A stretch of DNA of 64,000 nt from NCBI GenBank assembly GCA_014607495.2, contig CP053166.1:10186455-10250454 (forward strand). Reading direction: 5' to 3'. Positions 52,431 to 62,690 of the stretch are shown piece by piece. Source of the stretch: Carposina sasakii (taxonomy: Eukaryota > Arthropoda > Insecta > Lepidoptera > Carposinidae). The translations under genes and the position numbers were made by a program. The notes under the pieces were generated by a model that was not told the DNA's origin, did not search any database, and was given only the letters and a program-made list of their open reading frames with translations. Within the stretch, counting starts at the first letter, position 1, and every line of letters starts with the position of its first letter.

Positions 52431-52972
52431 AATGTCTAGCCGTTTAGTAATACGAAGTAAGACTATATGTATAATACGCATTCGATTTAATATTTGGAAG
52501 TACAATGTATTTATATATATATAATTTATATTATATATAAAACTTTTTTTTTTCAATTATTAAGATTTTTCTTATTGTAAAGCTTTTTCAATGCAGAAAA
52601 ACGTCTTGTCTCAATGACAGCTCTAGCAAATCTTTTCTCTTCCGCAACTTGTAAGCCTCATTCATTATAAGATTATTTTTGAGAACATTTTCTTTGATCT
52701 CAACAAAACGCAGCGACGCGAACCGTTGTTTTATTTTTCGTTGAAGTTTTTTCCTCTTACTAATCGTTTTTCCTTCTGTCTGATGCTGTTTATGTTTAAG
52801 TAATGCAAGTTTACTCAGGTAAGCTTTCGGAGATTTTCTTAAGCATGAGATTAAATTTTGACAGAGAGCTTTTTTTGGGAAAATTAGTTCCGCGCGCTGG
52901 TTTATAATATTTCAAAAATAATCGAGCTGTCATCTAGTTTTAGCAAGACGAACGCTAACAGCAGTTGATTTT
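52431..52972. other. Spacer holding an open frame without ATG
   Basis: Minus strand 52911 to 52588 is open for 107 codons with a Lys/Arg-rich middle (SKRKKLQRKIKQRF) and ends LLELSLRQDVFLH. No family recognised. In DNA this AT-rich such frames occur by chance. Confidence 0.3.
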
Positions 52973-53262
52973 TAGGGTTTCGTACACTTCGCTGTCCGGC
53001 TGATTTTCACAAGGCTGTATCTCACGCACCGTGAAAGCTAGATGGTTGAATTTTGATAGATAGAGAGGAGGGTTGGCATCAGGCAAGCTACTAGGTGTAA
53101 AACAAACGCCAAATCCTTGGCAATGTGAGTTTCTAAAAAAACATATTGCGCCGACCCCATTATAAGGGTAGGAAGATGATGATGTATTCCGCTATAACAA
53201 CAGAAACTAAAGCCATAAAATATTTTTAAATAATGAGTGCATTCCAATAAACGTGTTTTTTG
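52973..53262 (+). repeat. Lepidopteran interspersed repeat with an RTE-tailed insert
   Basis: AGGGTTTCGTACACTTCGCT, AAGGCTGTATCTCACGCACC, GTGAAAGCTAGATGGTTGAA and, after the insert, CCGCTATAACAACAGAAACT match a repeat I recall from many moths. The insert (about 53065-53185) has CATCAGGCAAGCTACTAGGT, TTGCGCCGACCCCATTATAA and a GATGATGATG tail, a different SINE or LINE 3' end. Confidence 0.5.
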
Positions 53263-54933
53263 ACATTTTTTTTATTGAAATTAAAAGAATTTTACCGGTT
53301 TTTATAAATAAAGATACATAGCACATTGTACTGAACTAGCCCTCAACGAATACCAAAAGTGATGAGATTTATTTGACAATCAACTTGAGCGTAACAAAAC
53401 GAAAAGAATTAACTTAACTTAACTTAACTTGCTTAAACCCATGGAGGTCTTTTTAATAGGCTAATAATTAAACGGGGCCTTGCAAGAAACATCACAATAT
53501 CTCTCCGGTTAAGTTTTAATTCGTTTATTTTCGTTGTTTCGCTTGTCAGTTCTGTTTGTGTATCTTATCAGTGGTTGTCTCTTTCAGTTTCGCGTATGTG
53601 GATTGTGTACCACAGCTTGTGCGTTTATACTCGTATTGCTACTTGCTGTTTCCGTGAATCCGTTTGTGTGGCTTAAAACATAACCCTTCTTCTTGTGCAG
53701 TCGGGTAAAAAGACTAAATATTCGTCGTGCGAAATCTCTTTGAAATTGGTGTTACACGAATTCTGAAAAATTATGATATATAAATTAATGAAGTAAAAAA
53801 ATGTAGAAATTAGTTTTTAGGATCATGAAAATTTTATATTTGTCTTTCGTTCTATGAAAAAAGTCCAAGGGTATCTTTTATAATTTTTTAACTTTGCTTG
53901 ATTATAGCCCTTTTGTTTGGGCTCTCTTTTTCATTATAGCATTCTGAATAATTATATTTCAATGTCTACTATCTGATACTTGATGCAATAATATGCATGT
54001 ATGTTATTTTTAAGAAAGAAGAAGTTTGTTTTGCCTCCCGTAAAATTAGGTTTCTGTTACTTAGGATCTCGATGCATATCGTCGTCTTACGTAATTTTAG
54101 AAAACCCTCGCATCGGTCGCAAATAGTGACCGCCTGCCTTTCACCGATAAGTGAATCAGGAAGTACCAAGTATGAATTACCATGCCATCAGTCTAATGAA
54201 ATCCGATGCATGCACTTTCGACGCCGGGATGCAATTATAGCCGATAGCGGTCGCACTCCATTTACTAAAATCGGTCCGCCATTTTGAGTGGAAAAATTAT
54301 GATGCACGAAAAATATGGTTCGCACTATTTGACGATAGAGGGTGCTAAATGTTACCTTTAGTGGTTCAAATGTTAACTATAGAAGAATTTATAATTTCAT
54401 TTTTGTGTGTTTTTATTCGAAGTTTTATAAAATACTAGGTACTGTTTTACATAATGTTGCCTACGTCATTCTTATTCATATGTATGTCAAGAAAATTGGT
54501 ATAGTAAATAAAGTGCAAGGAGGTAACAAACAAACTGCTTTAGCATTTATGATATTAGTTGCAAAGTATATTTCATTTGAGAGTTATTATAGACATTCTA
54601 GCGCCATTTTCGATTTTCCCTAATTATATTATTCCAGGAATAACCGAAAACATGATTCGTTACATCGTTATTAAGCTAGAAAAAAATAAAAAAATACGGG
54701 TATCTTGAAATATCATAAAATTCCATCTTAATAAATATTTCGCACCCATGTCACTCCACGTGGAGCCAAAGTCTTCGGAATCCAATTTCGCCCAATTTAA
54801 TGTCGAAAATTTTGTTATTAGAAAAGCTTTGATAAAGGCACGTATAATATTACGCTTTGAGGACTAATTATTACCCTAATATACGCGTATTAAGGGTGGT
54901 TATGTTGTGAATGTATAATTATTATACCTATAG
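53263..54933. other. No recognisable gene
   Basis: A (TTAAC)n microsatellite is at 53408-53431. CTTCTTCTTGTGCAG|TC at 53686-53702 is a good splice-acceptor match with no exon behind it. The region 54100-54300 is CpG-richer and single copy. Confidence 0.4.
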
Positions 54934-54934
54934 A

Positions 54935-55062
54935 TGCGCCGAATATTTTAACCATATTCGGTTTTCGGCGTATTCGGCATCTTTTTCACTATTCGTATTC
55001 GGCCGAATTATTCGGTTTTGGCGCCGAAATATTCGGTATTCGGTTATTCGGTGAAACCACTA
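54935..55062. repeat. Degenerate ATTCGG repeat block
   Basis: ATTCGG and its complement CCGAAT recur some dozen times in 130 bp (ATTCGGTTTTCGGCGTATTC, GTATTCGGCCGAATTATTCG). Similar blocks mark ends of hAT-like elements in insects; no partner end seen. Confidence 0.5.
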
Positions 55063-55369
55063 TACGGCGCTTTCTAATAATTATAATCATAAGCCGATGC
55101 TGTGTAGATGTTGGGTAGGGAACATATAGGGAAAACGGAGCAGTCAGGAGAATGGATCAGCGTTAGATACGGATCAGAAACGGATGGTTTTGAGAAAAAG
55201 TTCTTGTTAACCTTCATTGTACATAAAATACTACATAGATACTATAATTAAATGGTTAAATTTGCAAAAGAAATCCATAAAAAGGCGTTCTTATCTCTGC
55301 ATGAGATTCCTCCAATGAGGTCGATTCCCGCAGTTATAATGTTAGTTTCAATATGAGGGTAAATAAAAA

Positions 55370-55712
55370 AAGTACCTATACACAACGCAGTGTTCCCGAA
55401 AATGGGGTAACCAGAACTGCAGAATCGTGATTGATATCCTACATGCACATTTAGCATAGCGAGGTCAGGTCATAGAGGAATAAGATGTCATAGAGTGCAT
55501 TAGACTTTTCGGTGCCTCACAATTCCATTCCTTGACACTTAGACTGCATTACTTTACGTTACAATACACTACACTAATAGAATCTAAGTGTCATGGACCG
55601 GAATTGTGAGGCACCGAAAAGTCTAATGGTGCATCGAAACGGTTTGTATGACATTAGCACTCTATGACATCTTATTGCTCTATGGTCAGGTGGAAAGATT
55701 AAGATTAGTAAC
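55370..55712 (-). mobile_element. RepA retroposon split by Mi4
   Basis: TATACACAACGCAGTGTTCC, GGGGTAACCAGAACTGCAGA and CATTTAGCATAGCGAGGTCA GGT, then after Mi4 GGAAAGATTAAGATTAG. Confidence 0.7.
55471..55684. mobile_element. Mi4 MITE in RepA, with TSD
   Basis: Ends CATAGAGGAATAAGATGTCA and the inverted CATAGAGCAATAAGATGTCA. Flanked by GTCAGGT (55464-55470 and 55685-55691), or 8 bp GGTCAGGT if the right end is one base shorter. The left arm has a deletion relative to the right (ATGTCATAC...GCACC lost). Confidence 0.85.
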
Positions 55713-56224
55713 TATAAAATCATAACAAATACAAATAGGATTTCTTTATCAAAACACATCTTGAAAATTGGGGTTATCGGTCAAGCCATTTCGGAGAAGT
55801 TTGATTACAAGCACGAGAACTTTATGTGCATATGAAACAAATAATTTAACAGCTGCTATCGATACCAAACAAAAACGCTTTTGACTCGCCCCACTTCAAC
55901 ACCTCTCCAGCAAAAGGTAAACAACCCAATTTTTTCAAATTACCAACCTAATTATTCTCACAAGCACGCGAAATTTAATATTTTGTAACATATTACCTTT
56001 CATTCGACCCTCCTCTCAGAGTCTGTAATGAAATCGACGGAGATTAAAACGGGTGCCCACGGCCTGATAGTAATTGATTTTGGGGATTTTCGAAATTTGT
56101 AAAGTATTCCCGGCTATTATAATTATCTCGGTTACCCTTATCAACGAGTTTCTCATCTCATAATATTCTCTTACTTATACATGACTAAATGCCTCTGGCA
56201 ATGCCAAAAAAGAGCATAATATAA

Positions 56225-56330
56225 TACAAAGTGTATGAAAAGAATATGTTAAACCAAATGCTATAAAAAGCCGACAACATATTCCTGAGTTTTTCAGGAA
56301 TTTTCTGTATAATCCTTTTGTTACACCCTA
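56225..56330. repeat. Decayed Mi1 right part
   Basis: GTTAAACCAAATGCTATAAA, CATATTCCTGAGTTTTTCAG and CCTTTTGTTACACCCTA echo Mi1. It touches the next Mi2 copy. Confidence 0.45.
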
Positions 56331-56712
56331 TACAGGTTGTTATTTCGTTGCCACTCTTAACGAAGGGTACGTACTATACATGGAATAAAGTAAGTTTATG
56401 TAAAAAAAAAATCAATTATGTCAAGAAATTTTTTCGAAAAAATTATTTAATTACTTGTTCGAGCGAAATTTATAGTGTCCAGTGTTTATGCTAGTATTTT
56501 CATAGACAGATATTAACTATTTTTTCTAGTGATAAAGTCTGGATATACGCGTCTATGTGCATTTATGCAGAAAACGCAGTCTATTTACTCAACTTTGGAC
56601 CCTAATATCTTGGGAACCAGACACTTTCCAGGTATGCTTCCATGGAGAAAAATTATCGTGATGATGAGGAGATTCCGTAGTTTTTGGGAACGCTTTCGAC
56701 TAAAACCCTGTA
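56331..56712. mobile_element. Mi2 MITE, full length
   Basis: Left end TACAGGTTGTTATTTCGTTG, right end CCCTGTA. Internal AGTGTCCAGTGTTTATGCTA, ATCTTGGGAACCAGACAC and GAGGAGATTCCGTAG. Same orientation as the 34311 copy. Confidence 0.8.
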
Positions 56713-56754
56713 TAACTAGTTTAATATGACTTTAGCAACTTTATAAGTTTAGGT

Positions 56755-56935
56755 TACCAGAATACATCTGTTCTACAATATCTTTTTCCGAACATGTCGT
56801 AAGAGTTTACTAGGTCCTCTGGGGCGTAGTCGCTGGCGATGAGCTAGCAACTTGTCACTGATCTTTAAATCTATGACTCTGGGACCTTCTTCGCGATCCT
56901 GTTATTCTGGCTACCCATTCATGTAAATTGTTATA
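56755..56935 (+). repeat. RepA, diverged
   Basis: GAATACATCTGTTCTACAAT, CCGAACATGTCGTAAGAGTT, GAGCTAGCAACTTGTCACTG and GATCCTGTTATTCTGGCTAC follow RepA order with many substitutions. Confidence 0.6.
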
Positions 56936-57348
56936 GTAAAAAGATGCCTCTTTATTATTTAATTAACAGATACAAATACTTATCAATAGAACGCCAAGAA
57001 AGAGATAGTAAAAGATTAATTTACTCGAATGTTATTTTCAATGTTTGTTAAAATAATTAATGTTTTGTGTAGCTCGAATTACCTACTTCATTTATAAAAT
57101 AACAATGAAAATAATGAGCATACATTCAAGGCAAATAATAATAACGTACACGTGAAATACACTATCTACTCTTTAATTAATATTAATGAGAAAATTTTGT
57201 TAAACGCTTAACGTTTCGATATCTATATAATAAATCAAAACTAACACCCGTTTTATTATCCGACTACACCAGAAGGAGGGTTCCCTATAATTTTCCAGTA
57301 TATGTCAGTTTTTTTTGTATCTATATTTCTTTGGCACGTTCTAAAGCC

Positions 57349-57567
57349 TAAAGCCTTGAGCACACCGGATGCGTATGCGTGCACGTAAGCGTAGACGTAC
57401 CTCTGAGTTTAATGTATGCAACTGTCACCGCTTGACGTCTATGCTTACGTCTACGCATACGCATCCAGTCTACCTGTGCCTATACAGTTCCATACATTAC
57501 AACTCAGAGGTACGTGTACGTCTACGCTTACGTGTACGCATACGAATCTGGTGTGCTCGAGGCTTTA
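57349..57567. mobile_element. Mi7 MITE, near palindromic
   Basis: TAAAGCCTTGAGCACACCGG and the inverted TAAAGCCTCGAGCACACCAG, with arms through GCGTATGCGTGCACGTAAGC, GTAGACGTAC and CTCTGAG. Short loop. The ACGT-rich arms make overlapping open frames on both strands. Confidence 0.8.
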
Positions 57568-57569
57568 AT

Positions 57570-57832
57570 CATCATCATCATCAGCCTATTACAGTCCACT
57601 GCTGGACGAAGGCCTCCCCCAGGGCACGCCACAAGACTGTCATGGGGAGTATTTGCCCATAGTCACCACGCTGGGCAGGCGGGTTGGTGACCGCAGTTTG
57701 TATTTTGGACTGTGTTGTCAACACGGGAGGCGCTGCTGCCCACCTCCTGGAAACCCTTACTCGCCTCGTACGATACCCACGGGCGGACACGGGGTGGTAG
57801 GAATTCTACTCTGCCGGCACCATGCGGCATCA
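57570..57832 (-). mobile_element. SnR SINE, full length, at the tip of Mi7, with TSD
   Basis: A 263 bp copy flanked by perfect 12 bp duplications CGAGGCTTTAAT (57558-57569, 57833-57844). The duplicated target includes the last bases of Mi7. It runs from GCCGCATGGTGCCGGCAGAG (minus strand) to the GGACTGTAATAGGCTGATG tail. It fixes both ends of the family. Confidence 0.95.
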
Positions 57833-58077
57833 CGAGGCTTTAATATGCTTGTCAAATTTAAGCATGCGAGGTGTCATTAGATTCATCTTAGTGTCAGCTG
57901 AGGTATCAGCCAGCACCATAGACTTATTGTCAGCCTGAGATAAATCGTCACTGTAGTCAGCACTCAAAATATGGCATGACAAATAGAAGCTCATATGTCT
58001 ATTGTCAAAATTTCGTACAAGTGAAGTGCTGAGTTTTAGTTACAGTGTAAATGTTGAGCTTTGATAACGTACCTACA

Positions 58078-58200
58078 TTACGGTCGCCTACCCGCCTGCC
58101 CAGCGTGGTGACTGGGCAAAACCTCCCTGTGGCAGTAACCTTGTGGCGTGCCCTGGGAGAGGCCTACGTCCAGCAGTCGACTGCAATAGGCTGAAGACGG
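58078..58200 (+). mobile_element. SnR SINE, 5'-truncated
   Basis: CCGCCTGCCCAGCGTGGTGA, CTTGTGGCGTGCCCTGGGAG, AGGCCTACGTCCAGCAGTCG and GCAATAGGCTGAAGACGG. The TGATGA tail is degenerate. Confidence 0.75.
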
Positions 58201-58234
58201 AGACCAATGTACATTACATACATACACAGAATAC

Positions 58235-58311
58235 AGAAGCCTACGGCCACGTTTAGTATTGCAGGAGGCATAAAAGATCAGTGACATGATCCTAGCGCAT
58301 CGCCTGACAAT
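58235..58311 (-). repeat. RepA internal fragment
   Basis: CCTACGGCCACGTTTAGTAT and AAAGATCAGTGACATGATCC lie in RepA order. Confidence 0.5.
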
Positions 58312-58834
58312 AGTGCGTGCACGTAAGCGTAGACGTATACGCACCTCTGAGTTGTAATGTATGGAACTGTATAGGCACGGGCAGACCGGATGCGTATGCG
58401 TAGATTTAACCCTTAATAACCTAGAGTTTCAATTTTGATACCAATTTTTTAAACTCAATGTTCACATTACTATTAGTTTTTTTTTTATAGGTTGGCTGTT
58501 CGTATTTTACTGTTGTATAATATTCTTTCCAACGAAATTAAAAATCATTTGTGATTTTTTTAGCTATTTTTCCCTTCATCTAGACCCTCAAGCAAACACA
58601 ATAATATTAAAAAAAACACTTTCGTAAATCAGGCTACTAAGGGTTAAGCATAGACGTACACGTACCTCTGAGTTGTAATGTATGGAACTGTATAGGCACG
58701 GGCAGACCGAATGCGTAAGTGTAGACGTCAATAGACGTCAAGCGGTGACAGTTCCACTTCCATACATTAAACTCAGAGGTACCTGTACGTTTACGCTTAC
58801 GTGCACGCATACGCATCCGGTGTGCTCAAGGCTT
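58312..58834. mobile_element. Mi7 copy or copies, split by a piggyBac-like MITE
   Basis: Left: GTGCGTGCACGTAAGCGTAG, GTATGGAACTGTATAGGCAC, GACCGGATGCGTATGCGTAG. Right: GTACACGTACCTCTGAGTTG and GCATACGCATCCGGTGTGCT CAAGGCTTA. The order suggests two partial Mi7 copies end to end. Broken at TTAA (58406 and 58644). Confidence 0.65.
58410..58643. mobile_element. piggyBac-like MITE with TTAA duplication
   Basis: A 234 bp element with ends CCCTTAATAACCT and AGGCTACTAAGGG (inverted match with two substitutions), flanked by TTAA on both sides (58406-58409, 58644-58647). TTAA target and CCC-starting ends are the piggyBac hallmark. No transposase frame. Confidence 0.75.
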
Positions 58835-59041
58835 AATACTATAGATTAATTATTAATAATACCTACTATGATATAACCAATAACCTGGCCTATTAGTAAT
58901 ATGATTTGAGGTTAGCAGCCGACATTTAATATGCGTATAATATGATTATATTGTGAAGCTATAGATTGTCAGATACAGTGTTGAGTGTTCGCAAGAAGCG
59001 GGCGAGAGAACAGTGGAGATGTTCATTTAAAGCTTCCTGAT

Positions 59042-59110
59042 ACAGGGTGTTTTTGGTTGCTACCGTATATGAGGAGTACGTAAGCACTCTATACATCAAG
59101 ACAATAAACT
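59042..59110. repeat. Mi2-like solo end
   Basis: TACAGGGTGTTTTTGGTTGC, ACGTAAGCACTCTATACATC resembles one end of Mi2. Confidence 0.5.
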
Positions 59111-60095
59111 CTATAAAAATAATGAAACAGCGTACAAACTAGCACCTTTAGATATATAGGTATGCAAAATTGTGAACTGAAAGAGCACAGAATTCGAGAA
59201 AGGTGTCCGAGAGTGTACACCTGCCAACATTCCAGCTTTGGTGTTTGTCGTGTTTTCGGGAAGTCTGCTTAAATTCTCGGCATAGCTCCAAGAGTGGGTA
59301 AAGTAGTGTTCTCGTCTATTTCTCGGTTGTTCTCGGAAAGATACAGCGATGCTGATGTGATAACTTGCAAATACAAACTCAAAGCAATGCGACGGCGAAA
59401 ATTGTGAGTGTTTGAGAGCGCGGGGCAAATGGGAGACACCACACTTTCGACACACAATTTTCGCGAACGCATTTCTTTTTACCTTTTTTATGTAATTTCC
59501 CTGCCGGTCGAGATCATATTACTGTCTAATTTTCGGCCTAGAACATAATTATTCAGTTAGAAATTTTGATATATAGTTTTACCACAATGTTTTCCGATTT
59601 CCTGGTTGACAGCTCCGCTAAAGATTCTTCAGTGGTTTTAACCTAAATTACCTATTCTGTGCCTAAACCAACATGCATTGTCTAGGAATAACTATTCTCA
59701 ATAGTTGGGATTTCCAATGTTCCGTAATAGATGATTTTTAATACGTTTTGGTACTTACAGTAGAATGATAGTGAAACTCTTAAACTTGTCCAAAGGAGAA
59801 CGGAAAGAGAAAAAGACTTCATCCTTCAGATAGACTATCGGATCATCGGAAAAATCGACCTTAAGTATAAGCTATTTTGACTGTTACCTCCACGTTTACC
59901 TACAACCTTCGTGTTTAAAAAGAAGATACATCATGATCATAGCAGTATTGACACACTGAAGCGATGCCTTGTTACGACAAAGAGTGAGTGAGTGTCGAGA
60001 CACCAGTGATTAATGTTCTACTAAAGGGCAATGGCCGCCGGATATAGGTTAGAGAAAATTGATATTTTTCGTAATCTCCTTCCTAATACGTTTAA
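59111..60095. other. Spacer with a long but unsupported frame
   Basis: Minus strand 59455-59111 is open for 114 codons (MCRKCGVSHLPRALKHSQFS at the start). The DNA is single copy and moderately CpG-rich. No domain, signal peptide or splice context recognised. A shorter frame overlaps it on the same strand. Confidence 0.25.
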
Positions 60096-60160
60096 GTCAC
60101 GGTAGTAGTAGTAGTAGTTGAGGGAGGCTTATGTTCAGCATTGGACTTGAAATTATTATG
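60096..60160 (+). repeat. (TAG)n run and decayed RTE-type 3' end
   Basis: GTAGTAGTAGTAGTAGTTGA followed by GGGAGGCTTATGTTCAGCAT TGGACTTG, a diverged form of the RTE/SnR 3' end. Confidence 0.45.
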
Positions 60161-60764
60161 ATTGTAGTAGCTTCGAATTATGTTGTGATGATTGCGTCAG
60201 TAAATCATGTCATACATGATCATTTCAGTTTTGTAAAAAATTTAAATTTATAATTTTGCGCCACCATCTATTCGAAAGTAAGATAAGGGTCTATTATGGG
60301 CCATTATAGTCAGCCATACACAGTCTAAATTGTAAAATTGTGTGTAGCATTGTTCGTATTTATACTAACATTTTAGTAGTACAATAAATAATTTTCTTAT
60401 CTTTTATACATGTTATTTTCTACATTTATTTCTAAATCAGAAAACCAACATAATATATAACTCCTTAATCGCTATATTTTGTATCGCTAAGGCTTATTCA
60501 GATGCTCTACCATTATAATAATTATAGTGTTCTCAAACGCACGAATTAATTCCTCTAAGTAACTAGAATCTTGCCTCACATTAGACAACACCGGGGCTAC
60601 CTTACCAACTTTCCATCCGAATAAATTCTTGCGGAACAATTTCTCAAGTTCCGACTTGTTCCCAACAACCCTGTATTTACGGATGTCCCTTGTTATAAGT
60701 AGATAACGTTATGGTGTGGTTAGCAAATTCATAAGCTTTGGGCACTTTTATCATTTATAACATA
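60161..60764. other. No recognisable gene or repeat
   Basis: AT-rich spacer. Confidence 0.4.
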
Positions 60765-60846
60765 TTAGCGGCCACCCACGATTTCGTCCGAGTGCAATAC
60801 CTACCCCCTATGCACCCGTGCGAAGCCGGAGCTGGTCCCTAGCTAT
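60765..60846. mobile_element. Two opposed Helitron 3' ends
   Basis: TTAGCGGCCACCCACGATTT CGTCCG (60765-60790) is a reversed 3' end. CCCGTGCGAAGCCGGAGCTG GTCCCTAGC (60816-60843) is a forward one with CTAG. About 25 bp lie between them. Confidence 0.5.
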
Positions 60847-60955
60847 ACATATAAACATTCTGTTTGATCACTCTATCTATTACGTAGTTTCAAAGATCTA
60901 ATACATAGGGACAGACAGACAGCGAGAAGCGGCTTTGTTTTATAATACAGGGTAA

Positions 60956-61025
60956 AAGTGACAGTCAGGCAAATATTGAAGAGGTGAAAACCACTGAAAA
61001 TTTGAGAAATTCTCAAAAATTAGTG
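60956..61025. repeat. Mi3 solo end
   Basis: TACAGGGTAAAAGTGACAGT CAGGCAAATATTGAAG is the left end of Mi3; the rest is missing. Confidence 0.6.
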
Positions 61026-61914
61026 AACGATTAAACTTTATTATAGCTCGAATCACGCGTCTTGAATCTCCGCATAATACGCACGATGCGTGATTTCCTA
61101 ATAAGTATTCTGAGGTATCTACTTGTATCAGAGGTTGTATCCATTCCTACCTGCGAACAAACCTGCAGCCGTAACATTAATTTTAAACTTTACAAGGAAG
61201 CAGTGGTTAGAATTTTTTACTTTAGCAAAATTTTGTTAGTACTCGACCGTATTTGTTTTGGGATAAGCTGTGTTGTTGGATAGTTCTTTGAAGATGAATG
61301 CAATAATTTAATAGTAAAATTCCAACTACAAATTATTCCGTAAATGGTTTCTTTCAAAACTAATATTGCTAAGAATTTGGCAGTTGTTTTTATAGCTGCT
61401 TTTCTCCATGAAGATAGCTAAGTAAAATAAGTACATGAAATAAGTCTACGTTTTATCTATTGCGCTAATTTAAAGTATTGTTATATGATAGTAAACATTA
61501 ATGGTTATTTATATTCTGTACAAGAAAGATTAATTTTGAATGATAAAAATGATGACATTTTGTAACTATGTACAGAATAATATAACCTGTCCACAGATCA
61601 AAATACTACAAGGCTTTTACAAGTTAACTGTAACTAACGTCTATTTTTTATTTCAGGTAATACGATCGATATGGTCAGAGTTAAAAACTGTAAGTAATAG
61701 AAGCAAAAAAAATGAGGACAAAAAAGGCTCAAGTATTTCCTAGAGGGTAATAATTTATAACCAGAACTTTTAATAAAATATGCTCGAGAAAAGATAAAAG
61801 GGATAATCCGCGTTTGACAGCCCTCCAATTTATATCGAAGGGATGAAAGTTACTATTTTTATTACGGCGCAAATCGAAAGGAGATTAAATGAAATCTTCA
61901 GCAACACTTTAAAT
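61026..61914. other. No recognisable gene or repeat
   Basis: Frames of 60-73 codons occur but none has support. Confidence 0.4.
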
Positions 61915-62150
61915 AATAAATAAGAAAATAATAATAGTCCCACATTAAGATCCATATGGTCTTGTGTCGTGGGTACTAAGCAACGGTATATAAATACATA
62001 GATAAGTATAGAAACATCCATGCCTCGGAAACAAACATCAACATTCGACATATCAATATTTGCACCTACCGGGATTCGAACCCAGGACCTATGGCGCAGC
62101 GAGCAGGGCCACTACCAACTTCACCAATTGGCCGTTAAAAAACCTGCCCC
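61915..62150 (-). mobile_element. SnT2 SINE, near full length
   Basis: Reversed: AATAGTCCCACATTAAGATC, TCGTGGGTACTAAGCAACGG, ACATCCATGCCTCGGAAAC, GCACCTACCGGGATTCGAAC CCAGGACC (B box) and the head GCAGGGCCACTACC. The best copy for defining the tRNA-like head, ending near CCAATTGGCC. Confidence 0.8.
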
Positions 62151-62489
62151 TTATATTTGTAATGCTTTCTGTCGCTAACGGTTTGCTGGAAGAAATCTCT
62201 TTCAGATATAAGACAGTTTCAGTATATTTATTTTTCGCCCTTAGTTTATCTGAATGTAGTACCTGTATTGGTTTTTATATAATAACACATAGCTTCTAGC
62301 TTTCACAGATTTTCTTATCCTTGTTGCCAAACGGACCCTTGAGGGTCTTATGACTTCGTAAACTAATAGTAAGCTAAACTATTGATCAAGTAACTGGCTC
62401 TAAGTTAATATCCTGTTTATCTCACCATTGCATTTTACGAGTAAGTTTTAGGAAAATACATAAAAATAACTTGTTAATGTAACAATAAT

Positions 62490-62690
62490 ATTAAAAATTA
62501 TTAATAAAGAAAATAGAAAAAATTCTTCACCCGAGTGGGAATCGAACCCACGACCACTGCAAACCGTGCCAGCCGCTATAACCACTAAGCCACCGGGTCA
62601 ATTACTCGGATGACGAATTTTACCATCTCTTTTCTAAATTACATATTGGCAACGTTATTCTTCATCCCGATAGCTATACACTAGCCTTAT
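62490..62690 (-). mobile_element. SnT3 tRNA-derived SINE, full length
   Basis: On the minus strand: GGCTAGTGTATAGCTATCGG, CGTTGCCAATATG, GAGTAATTGACCCGGTGGCT (A box), TAGTGGTTATAGCGGCTGGC, GTCGTGGGTTCGATTCCCAC (perfect T arm) and a TTCTTTATTAATAA-type 3' end. ACCCGG can pair with TCGGGT as a degenerate acceptor, but the anticodon arm is not sound, and sequence extends 5' of the tRNA part. Confidence 0.8.

Noticed and set aside
53686..53705. Strong splice-acceptor-like site CTTCTTCTTGTGCAG
   Set aside because: The following sequence has no useful frame and no donor at a plausible distance; pyrimidine runs before AG are common by chance.
59111..59455. 114-codon minus-strand frame
   Set aside because: No domain, no hydrophobic signal or repeats, and no exon context. 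Kept only as a note in the spacer entry.
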